Source: Herbinix sp.
GTDB taxonomy: Bacteria; Bacillota; Clostridia; Lachnospirales; Lachnospiraceae
Assembly: GCA_029239235.1 (NCBI GenBank)
Contig: JAQZBD010000021.1
Span: 1 to 44,704, forward strand
Length of the DNA: 44,704 nucleotides
Reading direction: 5' to 3'
Made by a program: the position numbers and the translations under genes. The notes below the pieces were generated by a model. It was not told the origin of the DNA. It was given only the letters and a program-made list of their open reading frames with translations, and made no database searches. Positions 6,712-15,292 of the stretch are shown here, one piece after another (within the stretch, counting starts at the first letter, position 1; each line of letters opens with the position of its first letter).

Positions 6712-8517
6712 CTATTTCATCAATTCTTCCATCTGGCCAAGCAATTCCTCAAACAACTGCAATGCCTGATGAACCGGCTCCTTCGTACTCATATCCACTC
6801 CTGCTGCCTTCAACAGCTCAATGGGATAGTTTGAACTTCCACCGCTTAAAAAACGGATATAATCTTCAACTGCAGGTGTTCCTTCATTCAGTATTCTTCT
6901 TGATAAGGCAATCGCTGCAGAATATCCGGTAGCATATTGATAAACATAAAATGCATTATAGAAATGTGGTATTCTTGACCACTCCATATCAATTTCTGGA
7001 TCTATAATGACGCCATCACCAAAATATTTAACATTCAGGTCATGATAAATCTTGCATAATGCATCCGCTGTTAAGCTTTCTTCATCCTCGACCAGCTTAT
7101 GGGTGATCATCTCAAACTCTGCGAACATGGTCTGACGGAATAAGGTACCTTTGAATTTCTCAAGAAAATGATTGATCAAATATGCCTTTTGCTTCTTGTC
7201 ATCGGTATTCTTTAACATATAGTCAATTAACAAGGATTCATTACAAGTGGATGCAACTTCCGCCACGAAGATTTTATATCCGGCATACACATAAGGTTGT
7301 GTTTCATCCGAATAATAACTGTGAATTGCATGCCCCATTTCATGAGCCAAGGTATATACATTATCAAGGGTATCATTATAGTTCAGCAATACATAGGGAT
7401 GGGTTCCATAGGCACCCCAGGAATAAGCTCCGCTCCTTTTATTCTCATTTTCATAGATGTCGATCCAACGGTTACGAAATCCCTCCTGCAAAACTCTCTG
7501 ATAGTCCTCACCCAGCGGCTCCAAGCCTTTGGCAACAATATTCTTCGCTTCCTCAAAAGGTATCTCCATCTTCATATCTGCTAAAAGTGGAGCGTATAAA
7601 TCATACATATGAAGCTCCTCAAGTCCCAGTAACTTTTTACGCAGCGCTACATATCGATGCATCAAGTGCAGATTTTCATGAACTGCATCTACCAGGTTCG
7701 TATATACTTCTGTAGGGATATTTCCTGCATTCAGAGCTCTTTCTAAGGTGGATTTATACTTTCTTGCCTTAGTAAAGAATACTTCCTGCTTAACATTTGC
7801 ACTAAAGGAGGCTGCAAGAGTATTTCGATAGCTTTTATAGGTAGCATATACGCCCTGGAAGGCATCTCTTCTTACTCTGCGATCCGCGCTTTCTAATAGC
7901 TGTCCATAACGGCCATGGGTTATTTGAATTGTATTCCCGTTTTCATCCTGAATCTCCGGAAACTTAATATCTGCATTATTGAACATGGAAAAGATATTAC
8001 TTGCTCCATCACCAATTTCTCCGGCATCCGCTAGCAGTGTTTCCATTTCACCGGAAAGAACGTGGGGTTTTAAACGAAGAATGTCCTTTAGATAAAAATC
8101 ATACTCCGCTAATCCATGGTTCTCTGCATGAAACTGTGATATTGATTCTAATGGAATCGTCAGAATTTCCGGAGTAGCAAAGGATAGTGCGCTATTTACC
8201 TGTACTGATAAGGCACTTGCTTTATTTGATAAGTCCTGATATACAGGATTCGCTGTATCCTCATGATATTTCTGATTTGCATATACGTAAACTCGTTCCA
8301 TCAGCTTACTAATCTCATCCGACAGCTGTAAAAAGCCTAGTAGTAAATCTCCAGATTTCGAAAGCCTCCCCTGATATTCGAGAGCCCTTGGAAGTATTTC
8401 CTTGACCTTATTATACTCTAACTGCCATTGTTCATCGGAGCTGTACAAATCCTCAATTGCCCATGTATATTTCTTCTCAACTTCACTTCTTTTTGGTAAG
8501 ATCTTGTTCTGTGCCAT
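6712..8517 (-). CDS. pepF: Oligoendopeptidase F (M3B zinc metallopeptidase)
   Basis: The protein has 601 residues, the usual size of PepF, a cytoplasmic enzyme that cleaves oligopeptides of about 7-17 residues. It shows the zinc site HEMGH in YTLAHEMGHAIHSYY and the third ligand region EVASTCNESLL about 25 residues later. The C-terminal stretch FYVYQYATGYSAAIALSRRI also fits the M3B family. The track start at 8562 adds an unsupported extension; ATG 8517 (MAQNKILPKRSEVEKKYTW) follows AGGAGA with a suitable spacer. It is divergent from ylbJ, with fewer than 100 bases between the two starts, which must hold both promoters. Confidence 0.95.
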   Translation of the reverse strand: MAQNKILPKRSEVEKKYTWAIEDLYSSDEQWQLEYNKVKEILPRALEYQGRLSKSGDLLLGFLQLSDEISKLMERVYVYANQKYHEDTANPVYQDLSNKASALSVQVNSALSFATPEILTIPLESISQFHAENHGLAEYDFYLKDILRLKPHVLSGEMETLLADAGEIGDGASNIFSMFNNADIKFPEIQDENGNTIQITHGRYGQLLESADRRVRRDAFQGVYATYKSYRNTLAASFSANVKQEVFFTKARKYKSTLERALNAGNIPTEVYTNLVDAVHENLHLMHRYVALRKKLLGLEELHMYDLYAPLLADMKMEIPFEEAKNIVAKGLEPLGEDYQRVLQEGFRNRWIDIYENENKRSGAYSWGAYGTHPYVLLNYNDTLDNVYTLAHEMGHAIHSYYSDETQPYVYAGYKIFVAEVASTCNESLLIDYMLKNTDDKKQKAYLINHFLEKFKGTLFRQTMFAEFEMITHKLVEDEESLTADALCKIYHDLNVKYFGDGVIIDPEIDMEWSRIPHFYNAFYVYQYATGYSAAIALSRRILNEGTPAVEDYIRFLSGGSSNYPIELLKAAGVDMSTKEPVHQALQLFEELLGQMEELMK

Positions 8518-8610
8518 AAATACGTCTCCTATCATGATATTCTTGAATAAAACCTGATCCATTTCAATAAATTATAATAAACCTGTCACTTGTCTTCAAG
8601 GAGTATTTTC

Positions 8611-9663
8611 ATGAATTTTCTAAAAGCACGAAAGGGTACTTTGATCAAATTAGCCGTTCTTTTGTTTTTAATTATAATGCTATTATTTCCGGACTCAGTA
8701 TTTCGTGGTGCAAGCTCTGGTTTACTTTTGTGGTTTCATAATGTACTTCCAAATCTGCTGCCATTTATTATTGTTTCGAATCTAATTGTCCGTTTAAGCA
8801 TCACGAGACACATTAGTAAAGTGTTTTATCCCATCTTTGGTAAATTGTTTCGTATCAGTAGAGAGGGCTGCTATCCGGTTGTAATTGGCTTTTTATCCGG
8901 GATTCCAATGGGAGCGAAGACCTCGGCTGATCTAGAGTCAGAACGCCGCATCTCCACAGAGGAGGCACAATTTTTAATGGCGATGTGTAATAACGCCAGC
9001 CCTATGTTTATTATAGGATACATATCACTGACGCAATTGAATCTCCCCGGTATAAAATATGCTCTGTTCGGTATCATTTATGGCTCGGCAATCCTCGGTG
9101 CATTCATTTTTCGGCTTCTTTACTCCATGAGAACACACAATAAGAGAGTGCAACAAGCGGGTCCTCTCGTGATAAACAAATCAAATCAAAAAGCAGATAC
9201 CCTTGTCTCCAAAAAAGTAACTGGCAAAGTAGCTATGACACAAGTAAGCGAATCCTCCTCGCAGCCTAGCTCCTTTCGTTTTGAAATGCTTGATGCTGCC
9301 ATTATGAATGGTTTTGAAATTGTGACAAGAATCGGTGGATATATTATATTATTTTCCATCTTGGCTCAAATTATGAAAGATACGATTACCTCTTCCGGTA
9401 TGATCAAAGCTGTAGCAATGGGAATTCTTGAAATCACAACGGGTATCAGCCAGATTTGCCAAACCTCCATGGATATAAAGACAAAGATAGTCCTGATTAC
9501 TGCTCTCACTTCTTTTGGTGGCTTATCTGGTATTGCACAAACAAAAAGTGTTTTACAGGGATCAAGACTATCAATTCGTTCCTATTTATATGCCAGAGTT
9601 ATAGTCGCAATGATCGCTTTTTTACTTGCCACGATCTATGTAAATACACTCTTTCACTATTAA
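8611..9663 (+). CDS. ylbJ: Sporulation integral membrane protein YlbJ
   Basis: The protein has 350 residues from ATG 8611, which follows AAGGAG with seven bases between; the track start at 8590 lies upstream of that site. About eight hydrophobic segments are visible, in two halves separated by a polar loop of about 60 residues rich in Ser and Lys. Family motifs include LWFHNVLPNLLPFIIVSNL, GFLSGIPMGAKTSADL and MCNNASPMFIIGY, typical of YlbJ/nucleoside-recognition gate proteins. In Bacillus, YlbJ is needed for spore formation and is expressed in the mother cell. Its position near coaD and rsmD matches the Bacillus ylb cluster, though here it is on the opposite strand. Confidence 0.92.
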   Translation: MNFLKARKGTLIKLAVLLFLIIMLLFPDSVFRGASSGLLLWFHNVLPNLLPFIIVSNLIVRLSITRHISKVFYPIFGKLFRISREGCYPVVIGFLSGIPMGAKTSADLESERRISTEEAQFLMAMCNNASPMFIIGYISLTQLNLPGIKYALFGIIYGSAILGAFIFRLLYSMRTHNKRVQQAGPLVINKSNQKADTLVSKKVTGKVAMTQVSESSSQPSSFRFEMLDAAIMNGFEIVTRIGGYIILFSILAQIMKDTITSSGMIKAVAMGILEITTGISQICQTSMDIKTKIVLITALTSFGGLSGIAQTKSVLQGSRLSIRSYLYARVIVAMIAFLLATIYVNTLFHY

Positions 9664-9704
9664 CTACTAACTGTCATTCGACCGTGAGGTCGCTCAATGC
9701 AGGA

Positions 9705-9729
9705 TGTGAAAATCGCGTTTATTTTCACA
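9705..9729. terminator. Bidirectional terminator between ylbJ and the coiled-coil gene
   Basis: Perfect nine-base arms TGTGAAAAT/ATTTTCACA with a seven-base loop lie exactly between two convergent genes. The AT-rich flanks give a short T-run on each strand. A second small hairpin, CGACC/GGTCG, lies at about 9679-9692. Confidence 0.65.
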
Positions 9730-9733
9730 CTAA

Positions 9734-10381
9734 CTACTGGATGTCATTCATAAATGTATTTTCATCAAAATCAAAGTCTTCCTCAGAGAAAGTCTCCGAT
9801 GCAGCTGATACAGTGCCCTGGCTATTATTTTGAGGGTAGAGCTGCTCACTTAATTCTCTTTTATTACTATTAATGATCTCCAGATTATTCTTTAAAGTAC
9901 CAATGAAACCATCATATTTTGAAACCGCAGACTCATAGGCATTTGCCAGTACATTCTCTACTTCTGACAACACTTCATTGGAATAGATCAATGCACTTGT
10001 TCTGATTTGCTCTGACTCTTCCGCAGCTTCTCTGCGGAGGCGGTCAGCTTCGTCAGAAGCCTGCATAATCATTTCGTTAGCTTGGTAGTAGGCCTGCTGC
10101 ATAATCTCGTGCTCGTTTAATAACTCCTTCGCCTTATCTCTGTTCTGGCGCAGGATATTTTCTGCTTTTTCTTCGGCATCTGCAATGATAGCATCTCTGT
10201 TTGAAATAATTTTCTGATAACGCTTTATTTCATCCGGTGTTCTAAGGCGAAGCTCGTCCAATAAATCATACAGTTCATCCTTGGGGACGATTACCTTTGT
10301 GCTTGATAAGGGTTGCATTCTGCAACTTTCAACGAATTCATATATATCCTCAATTAACTGTTCTATTCTGCTTGCTCCCAT
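9734..10381 (-). CDS. Coiled-coil, DivIVA/ATP-synthase-b-like protein of unknown role
   Basis: The protein has 215 residues from ATG 10381 (MGASRIEQLIEDIYEFVESC), which follows AAGGAG; the longer track start would overlap coaD. After a short N-terminal helix and a linker, residues of about 60-170 form one long charged helix with heptad-like alanine/glutamate spacing (DAEEKAENILRQNRDKAKEL and further), as in DivIVA-like or F-type ATPase b-like proteins. The tail is acidic (SEEDFDFDENTFMNDIQ). No membrane segment is seen. It lies 13 bases after coaD, so it should be in the rsmD-coaD operon. Such genes are usual neighbours of coaD in Lachnospiraceae, but I know of no defined function. Confidence 0.8.
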   Translation of the reverse strand: MGASRIEQLIEDIYEFVESCRMQPLSSTKVIVPKDELYDLLDELRLRTPDEIKRYQKIISNRDAIIADAEEKAENILRQNRDKAKELLNEHEIMQQAYYQANEMIMQASDEADRLRREAAEESEQIRTSALIYSNEVLSEVENVLANAYESAVSKYDGFIGTLKNNLEIINSNKRELSEQLYPQNNSQGTVSAASETFSEEDFDFDENTFMNDIQ

Positions 10382-10394
10382 TCTCAAACACTCC

Positions 10395-10883
10395 TTATAT
10401 TTTATATTTATCATAGATCGGCTGAACAATACTCGCCGGTACGAATTGTCTGATATCCCCGCCAAAGGATGCGATTTCCCTTACCGCACTAGAACTTAAA
10501 TAAGAATATTCTACGCTTGTCGTGAGGAATATGGTGTCTACTTTCGCATTTAGTTTATGATTGGTCTGTGCTATCTGCAATTCATATTCAAAATCTGTAA
10601 TAGCTCTAAGTCCTCTTACAATAATCGTTGCCTCCTGCTGTTTGGCAAAATCGATTAAAAGTCCATCAAAGGCTATTACCTTTATCTTATCTATATCTGT
10701 ATATTCTTTTATCACTTTCTCTATCATCATAACCCGTTCTTCCGAAGAAAACAAAGGTTTTTTCGATTTATTTTGTAAAACTCCTATAATCAGCTCATCC
10801 ACCAATTTTGAAGCACGAACGATAATGTCCAGATGTCCTAACGTAATTGGGTCAAAGCTGCCGGGATAAATACCGACTTTCAT
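10395..10883 (-). CDS. coaD: Phosphopantetheine adenylyltransferase
   Basis: The protein has 162 residues, a normal CoaD. It transfers AMP from ATP to 4'-phosphopantetheine, the penultimate step of coenzyme A synthesis, in the cytoplasm. The N-terminus [20 protein letters not shown] holds the (T/H)xGH nucleotide-binding motif, and [20 protein letters not shown] and [18 protein letters not shown] are specific to CoaD. It lies 58 bases after rsmD in the same direction, the common rsmD-coaD pairing, and is followed 13 bases later by the coiled-coil gene. Confidence 0.97.
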   Translation of the reverse strand: MKVGIYPGSFDPITLGHLDIIVRASKLVDELIIGVLQNKSKKPLFSSEERVMMIEKVIKEYTDIDKIKVIAFDGLLIDFAKQQEATIIVRGLRAITDFEYELQIAQTNHKLNAKVDTIFLTTSVEYSYLSSSAVREIASFGGDIRQFVPASIVQPIYDKYKI

Positions 10884-10941
10884 TCATACCTCCATAGCAA
10901 GCGGATGGCTTGTCCATTTGCTTTCGTATCTCAAGCAATAT

Positions 10942-11496
10942 CTATTTCAACTCAATAAATACATGTTGATTTGTCTTATATTCTTTCTTCTTATAAATAC
11001 GGAATTTGGTATCCTCCAGATAGTCAAAGTCCGTCCTTAAGGAAGCTTCAATCACAATAATTGTATCACAGTATATAATATTTGAATTTTGAAGGGCAAG
11101 AAGTACTTCCTTCTCATGCAGAAAGTTATATGGCGGATCCATAAATATCACATCAAAAACCTTACCCTTAATCTCTAAAATGCGGATAGCTTCCACTGCA
11201 TTATAAGCAATGACTTCCGCGCTTTCCTCCAGCTTAGTGGTTCTAAGATTCGTACGGATGCATTCTATGGCAGCTTTGCTATTCTCAACAAAAGCAGCAT
11301 ATTTTGCGCCTCTTGATAAGGCCTCAATGCCTATGGCTCCGCTACCGGCAAATAAATCCAGAAAATCTGAATCTGCCAAATATGGATTCAAAATATTAAA
11401 TAATGTCTCTTTTGTTTTATCCGTCGTTGGTCTAGTCTCTAGCCCCTCCGGCGTCTTTAGCTGCAATCTTCTTGCTTTCCCCGCAATAACTCTCAT
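10942..11496 (-). CDS. rsmD: 16S rRNA (guanine966-N2)-methyltransferase RsmD
   Basis: The protein has 184 residues from ATG 11496 (MRVIAGKARRLQLKTPEG), the family's normal start; the track start at 11535 adds 13 unlikely residues. A GGAG lies just upstream. It methylates G966 of 16S rRNA using S-adenosylmethionine. The SAM-binding loop is DLFAGSGAIGIEALSRGA and the catalytic motif is DPPY in DVIFMDPPYNF; PTTDKTKETLFNIL is also typical. The Bacillus homologue is YlbH, upstream of coaD (YlbI), the same order as here. Further upstream the usual recG neighbour is missing; the GH3 operon lies there instead. Confidence 0.95.
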   Translation of the reverse strand: MRVIAGKARRLQLKTPEGLETRPTTDKTKETLFNILNPYLADSDFLDLFAGSGAIGIEALSRGAKYAAFVENSKAAIECIRTNLRTTKLEESAEVIAYNAVEAIRILEIKGKVFDVIFMDPPYNFLHEKEVLLALQNSNIIYCDTIIVIEASLRTDFDYLEDTKFRIYKKKEYKTNQHVFIELK

Positions 11497-11653
11497 ACCA
11501 ATTCTCCGTTGCCCGATTCTACACGAAACGAGCAATTCAATACTGTTAATGACTTCAAATTATATTTTAGTATATTATAAATATTTGTCAACTTTTTTAT
11601 TGTAAGTTTATCCTATCTTAAGCAAGATTGCAATAAGTTATTATAACTAATGA

Positions 11654-11696
11654 AAGAGCATAAAATCCCAGGTTGCCGCCGGTTTTTTATGCTCTT
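11654..11696 (-). terminator. Terminator of the LytTR/GH3 operon
   Basis: Twelve-base arms AAGAGCATAAAA/TTTTATGCTCTT enclose a GC-rich loop. It lies between the last gene of the GH3 operon and rsmD, both on the minus strand, so it should end the GH3 operon and isolate rsmD. Confidence 0.65.
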
Positions 11697-11776
11697 AAAA
11701 TTATTTATTACGGTTCTTGCTTATCTTGGTCTGATGCCCTGCCGGATTCCACAAATTCTTCGTAACATCCTTCCTC

Positions 11777-12184
11777 TTAAGCTCGTTTTTCTTTCAATGC
11801 GAATCCTGCTATATATATTACTGCCGCAGCCAGAAAAAGAACAATTGTTGCTATAAAGGAGCCGGAAACGGAGCTTATATCAATCGCTCTTACAACCGCT
11901 ATGATATAATTGGCATTAACCGAAAGGAACTGAAAGATACAAATAATATACGCAACAAAAGGTATTACCTCCACAGTAGCCACCCTCTTTACGGAAAAGA
12001 TGATGTTGGTTGAAATTCCGATTGCCGCTATTACAAGCATTACGACAGAGTACTCCTCTGTAAATCCTGTAATAATTCCTGTTGTCAGATAAAGAACAAA
12101 GCCGATAATACCTAAAAACAATGCTCCTATACTACAATAAAATTTCTTACTATTTTCATTGATGCTATTTGTAATAATACTCAT
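11777..12184 (-). CDS. Small four-helix membrane protein, unknown function
   Basis: I do not recognise this 135-residue protein. It has four clear hydrophobic segments: GALFLGIIGFVLYLTTGI, VVMLVIAAIGISTNIIF, VIPFVAYIICIFQFLSV and GSFIATIVLFLAAAVIYIAGF. A polar N-terminus of about 15 residues precedes them and a short basic tail (KEKRA) ends it. It lies about 60 bases after the first GH3 gene in the same direction and just before the terminator, so it is probably the last gene of that operon. It could be a membrane partner of the anchored GH3 proteins; that is inference from position only. Confidence 0.65.
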   Translation of the reverse strand: MSIITNSINENSKKFYCSIGALFLGIIGFVLYLTTGIITGFTEEYSVVMLVIAAIGISTNIIFSVKRVATVEVIPFVAYIICIFQFLSVNANYIIAVVRAIDISSVSGSFIATIVLFLAAAVIYIAGFALKEKRA

Positions 12185-12243
12185 GCTATACCTCCATAGA
12201 AATGATTTCTAAGGGGTGAAGCGGGACTTTCATCCCCCTTTCC

Positions 12244-15171
12244 CTATTTATATTTGCCCGGATGTTTTCTTTCATCCAACTGACGCACTATAACCCATAC
12301 AAACGCTAGTAAGCAAATAACACCTACAATAATATCCGCTGCAATTAATTTTATCATCCAAGGTGACATATCATAGTAAGCATATGCGCCAGGCATAACA
12401 TTATTATAAGCATTGCCGTTTACCACTACATAGCTGATATTATGAATGGCATTTCTCGCACTCCACTTTGCTGTAGGCGTTGAGAGATCAATCTCAGCTG
12501 CTGTCAGTCCCATCCAAAGATCATTACCGATGCGGTAACCTACATCCTTGCTCTTATAGGTGCCGCTTGTAAAGTCTGTCAGCACCATTCCTTCAAAGCC
12601 CCATTCGTCTCGCAGCAGCTTTGTCAGCATAGTATAGCTGTTGGTGGGGGATTCTGCCCCTACATAATTCATGGAGGTCATTATAGCACGGCAGGCATTT
12701 GCTTCAATCGTTTTAACTTCTCCTGCCTTAGTATCATAATATTTTTCAGTTCCGGTTGCATTTTTAACGCAGAGCTCAAAGGCCTTTAAGTAAAGCTGAC
12801 GGCTTGACTGCTCGTCAGCCCATACTGCCACGGTGGAACGGTTTTCATCTGTCTCATTGAGAGCAAAATGCTTCAGATAGGTTGTCAGTCCTCCCTCTGT
12901 AAAGGCTCCTGATACCACTGCACTGGCAATATAGCCCGTTAATACAGGGTCTTCTGAGTAGTACTCGAAGGTTCTTCCGCTGTAAGGAGTACGATGCAGG
13001 TTCAGGCCGGGTGCATACCAACCGTTTACATTGTTAGTCAAAGATTCAATTCCTACCATTTCACCCATTTTTTCTACTAGTTCTCTGTTCCAGGTAGCTG
13101 CCTGAACGCTTCCGCAGGGATAGCTGCACGCCGTTACTGGACTGGTTGTTGTACCGAATTGCTCTGCAAGCTCTGTATTTCCTCCCCAGGTTGCTGTCAG
13201 TCCGACAGTTCCGTCATGATCGGAGGTTTCTACTTTTCCGATGGCATCCACAGCCGCCGTCATATAAAGTCCTCTCGTAATCAGCTCCGGTATATCTGTA
13301 GAAGAATAATCCAGATTATCCAGAAGCTCATCCCACATGGGATCCTCAAAGGTGAGTCCACGCAGAGAACTTAACTGTATTCCATTGTCTGCCTTGTCCA
13401 CCGGTGCCTCATCATGGTAAAGAAGGCTGCCTTCCACTTCTCCCAGTTCTGAATCTGTTTTATAATCGAATTTTTGTATGTCTTTTACCACCTGTGTGGA
13501 AGCTGCCTTGGCAACCGGAGCTGCTGGGAAGGTTCCTGCGAAATCACTCCTTGATAGGATTGTCATATCATTTTCCACAGGATATTCATTCATTCCATCG
13601 AAAAGGTTTTGAGCCAACACCTCATCTGTGCTGCGCTTGCCCACTGCTTTTCCGCTCTTTGCAGTGTCTGCATACACAAGTGTTTCGTCCACCTTAACTA
13701 TTTCTGATCCCCATACATCATGAGAATCCTTTCCAAGGAAGATCTCATAGTCTCCTGCTTCCAGTACATAGGAGCCCTGATCAGAATACAGCTTCTGATA
13801 ATCGTAGGAAGCCATGTCCTCAACTGAAAACTCGATTGAAAATTCCTCTTTATCGCCTGCCTTAACCTTTACTTTAGTGAATTCTGCTAGTTCTTTCGCA
13901 GACTTCTCAATACCGCCCTTTGTATATGGCGCTCCATAATAAATCTGCACTACTTCGCTTACATCACGGGAAGATGCATTTGTTACGGTTCCCTTTACAG
14001 TGACTCTTCCGTCTTTCTCCTCGACGCTGTCCAAGGTCTGGGTCACCTTATCATCCTCATAGTTAAGTCCAAAACCAAAGGGGTAAACAACGGCGTTCTC
14101 ATAGCCCTTTGACTCTCCAAACACCGGGAAACTATTATCCTCCGCATATCTGGTCTCATAATAACGATAGCCTACATAAATTCCTTCTTCATATTCCAGA
14201 TAAGAGCTTGGTCCATCCTCCACTGCATTTATATAAGGTGTTGTAATTCTATTTACATAGGTTGGGTCTGATTTGAAATCCGCATACCACAAAGCGGAGG
14301 TTTTTCCGGAAGGATTCACCTCGCCGTCCAGGATTTTTGCCATTGCTTCAAAGCCAGTTGCTCCGGGAAGTCCGATCCACAAGATAGCATCTATCTGGTC
14401 ATCGGTCTGAAGTGAGACGATCTCTATGGGAGTTGCACAGCTTAGAACAACAATCACATTGCTGCAGTTTTCTTTTGCATATGCAATTGTGTTCTTTTCA
14501 TTTGCAGTAAGCTCCAACTGGGTTTCGGTTCCGTCGGAATAGGGAATTGCACTATTATAATCATAACCCTCCATACTGGGTCTGGCTATGAATACGATAC
14601 CGGTAGTATCCGCACAGCTTGCCTCGCTTCCCTGATAAATGTCTGCGTTATATTCTGAGAGGTTAGTACCCTCCTTGCTTTCGTCAACGATCATTGTTTC
14701 GGCTGTTGCGCCCTTCATTTTTTCCGCAACAGTGTTGTTTACCTCAAAAGCTTTCGTCAGCGCCTCCTCCGGGGTAACCACATAATCTGCTGAGGTATCC
14801 ACATTAGCAGAACCAGCTCCTCCGTAATACGGTGAAACATAGTGATATCCAAAAGGAGTTACCTTCGCACCCTGTGAAAGTGGCAATACATCCTCCTGAT
14901 TCTTCAGCAGGACTGCACCTTCCTCCACTACCTCCTGTGCTACCAGAGAGGCAGCAAGTCTGGACTCCTCCGGGGTCTTGTATTCCGTTTCATAAAACTG
15001 TGCATTTTCGGGCGCTGCTCCGTCCACATCTGCGACATGCCGCTCTCCTCTTCCTAATGCCCAATCCAAGGATGCCGTGTATACCATAGCCGTTTGCGTT
15101 ACGGTAACCATCAGCGCAATCAAGATTGCAACACTGGAAATAATTATTGTTCTGAATTTTGCATTTGACAT
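12244..15171 (-). CDS. Membrane-anchored GH3 beta-glucosidase-like protein with permuted domain order (copy 1)
   Basis: This 975-residue protein has a membrane segment at each end (about residues 8-32 and 938-962, with a basic RQLDERKHPGK tail). The GH3 parts are in reversed order. First comes the alpha/beta sandwich usually at the C-terminus (VVEEGAVLLKNQEDVLPL near residue 80, YGGAGSANVD, ILWIGLPGATGFEAM). Next is a fibronectin-III-like domain (VTVKGTVTNASSRDVSEVVQ). Last is the TIM-barrel catalytic domain (YAPGLNLHRTPYSGRTFEYY, YLKHFALNETDENRS). The nucleophile signature LLRDEWGFEGMVLTDFTSG fits the GH3 active-site pattern, with Asp near residue 866. It should hydrolyse beta-linked glycosides outside the membrane; the sugar specificity is unknown. 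It lies 121 bases after copy 2. Confidence 0.9.
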   Translation of the reverse strand: MSNAKFRTIIISSVAILIALMVTVTQTAMVYTASLDWALGRGERHVADVDGAAPENAQFYETEYKTPEESRLAASLVAQEVVEEGAVLLKNQEDVLPLSQGAKVTPFGYHYVSPYYGGAGSANVDTSADYVVTPEEALTKAFEVNNTVAEKMKGATAETMIVDESKEGTNLSEYNADIYQGSEASCADTTGIVFIARPSMEGYDYNSAIPYSDGTETQLELTANEKNTIAYAKENCSNVIVVLSCATPIEIVSLQTDDQIDAILWIGLPGATGFEAMAKILDGEVNPSGKTSALWYADFKSDPTYVNRITTPYINAVEDGPSSYLEYEEGIYVGYRYYETRYAEDNSFPVFGESKGYENAVVYPFGFGLNYEDDKVTQTLDSVEEKDGRVTVKGTVTNASSRDVSEVVQIYYGAPYTKGGIEKSAKELAEFTKVKVKAGDKEEFSIEFSVEDMASYDYQKLYSDQGSYVLEAGDYEIFLGKDSHDVWGSEIVKVDETLVYADTAKSGKAVGKRSTDEVLAQNLFDGMNEYPVENDMTILSRSDFAGTFPAAPVAKAASTQVVKDIQKFDYKTDSELGEVEGSLLYHDEAPVDKADNGIQLSSLRGLTFEDPMWDELLDNLDYSSTDIPELITRGLYMTAAVDAIGKVETSDHDGTVGLTATWGGNTELAEQFGTTTSPVTACSYPCGSVQAATWNRELVEKMGEMVGIESLTNNVNGWYAPGLNLHRTPYSGRTFEYYSEDPVLTGYIASAVVSGAFTEGGLTTYLKHFALNETDENRSTVAVWADEQSSRQLYLKAFELCVKNATGTEKYYDTKAGEVKTIEANACRAIMTSMNYVGAESPTNSYTMLTKLLRDEWGFEGMVLTDFTSGTYKSKDVGYRIGNDLWMGLTAAEIDLSTPTAKWSARNAIHNISYVVVNGNAYNNVMPGAYAYYDMSPWMIKLIAADIIVGVICLLAFVWVIVRQLDERKHPGKYK

Positions 15172-15292
15172 TTCATTCCTCTACCCTTCTCTTTTTCTTT
15201 AAGTTAAGGCCTAACTTATAGAAAGCATTATAGCTGGGGAGTGGTCAATATTTAAGAGACATCACGTATTCTTATTATTTTTAATCGTATCT

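Noticed and set aside
7182-7715. 177-codon plus-strand ORF antisense to pepF
   Set aside because: It is a shadow of the pepF coding frame, without a ribosome binding site or recognisable motif.
11650-11856. 68-codon plus-strand ORF
   Set aside because: It starts inside the operon terminator hairpin and overlaps the end of the four-helix membrane protein gene; no ribosome binding site.
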